DNA of 64,000 nt from Flavobacterium aestivum (lineage in GTDB: Bacteria > Bacteroidota > Bacteroidia > Flavobacteriales > Flavobacteriaceae), in NCBI RefSeq assembly GCF_026870175.2, contig NZ_CP113977.2, positions 1,302,001 to 1,366,000 of the forward strand. Reading direction: 5' to 3'. Below are positions 63,940 through 64,000 of this stretch, piece by piece. The position numbers were made by a program, and so were the translations under genes. The notes under the pieces are model-generated. The model worked only from the letters and a program-made list of their open reading frames with translations, had not been told where the DNA came from and ran no database searches. The stretch's first letter is position 1. Each line of letters opens with the position of its first letter.

Positions 63940-64000
63940 AAAAATAATATTAGTCTGTAAAAATAAACAATTGGGTTTTAAAAATGATTCGGTTCTTAAA

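Overview
The window is a stretch of chromosome from a gliding member of the Flavobacteriaceae, most likely Flavobacterium. The evidence is the ssb-gldE-gldD cluster with the gliding lipoprotein GldD, AT-rich DNA, promoters of the Bacteroidetes type (TAnnTTTG near -7, TTG 19-21 nt upstream), few Shine-Dalgarno sequences, several TTG/GTG starts, a TonB receptor and many proteins with Bacteroidetes-type signal peptides. I see no rRNA, tRNA, prophage, plasmid or CRISPR locus. The mobile material is one REP-associated transposase (RAYT) with four flanking palindromes, plus several REP-like inverted repeats.

Layout. 1-8.7 kb: an alpha-2-macroglobulin gene (cut by the left edge) and pbpC, a known functional pair, separated here by the RAYT and its REP palindromes. 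8.7-17.4 kb: RNase G, a 30-residue basic protein, HU, MutY, an exported possible zincin, SSB, GldE, GldD and a metal-binding lipoprotein. 17.5-31.5 kb: an EamA transporter, an active/inactive M16 protease pair, L21-L27, a patatin-barrel protein, a fatty acid desaturase, a 690-nt gene-free stretch, an unknown exported protein, AhcY and a phosphopantetheinyl transferase. 31.6-38 kb: GGGP synthase, PnuC, a NadR-like kinase fused to DUF4301, ArfB and a TPP-riboswitch-controlled TonB receptor. 38-44.3 kb: a Rieske-like lipoprotein, GreA, HIT protein, transglutaminase-like protein, histidine kinase, flavin reductase, a DUF3127 protein with an SSB-like tail, and Aat. 44.3-51.6 kb: a complete thiamine operon on the minus strand under a second TPP riboswitch (thiS, thiC, thiE-like, thiD, thiE, thiG, thiH, thiF). 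51.7-64 kb: Tag, a lipoprotein, an exported Ppx/GppA-like protein, an MFS transporter, the rplM-rpsI-rpsB-tsf ribosomal cluster, a LacI regulator and PolA.

The most striking unexplained feature is a set of at least seven intergenic arrays built from 7- or 8-nt words with a fixed tetranucleotide and variable remaining bases (GTTGNNN, GATTNNN, AGA/CTG heptamers, GGAATTT, RATTNNNN). Most are arranged as two arms in inverted orientation, so a transcript would fold into a long imperfect hairpin. They sit next to rng, ahcY/PPTase, thiC (both sides), rpsB and tsf. One has expanded to eleven identical octamers inside the thiamine operon. I know of no named element in Bacteroidetes matching this; the closest analogy is the heptanucleotide STRR repeats of cyanobacteria.

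All functional calls rest on motif recognition in the translated sequence and on general family knowledge. No database search was run.
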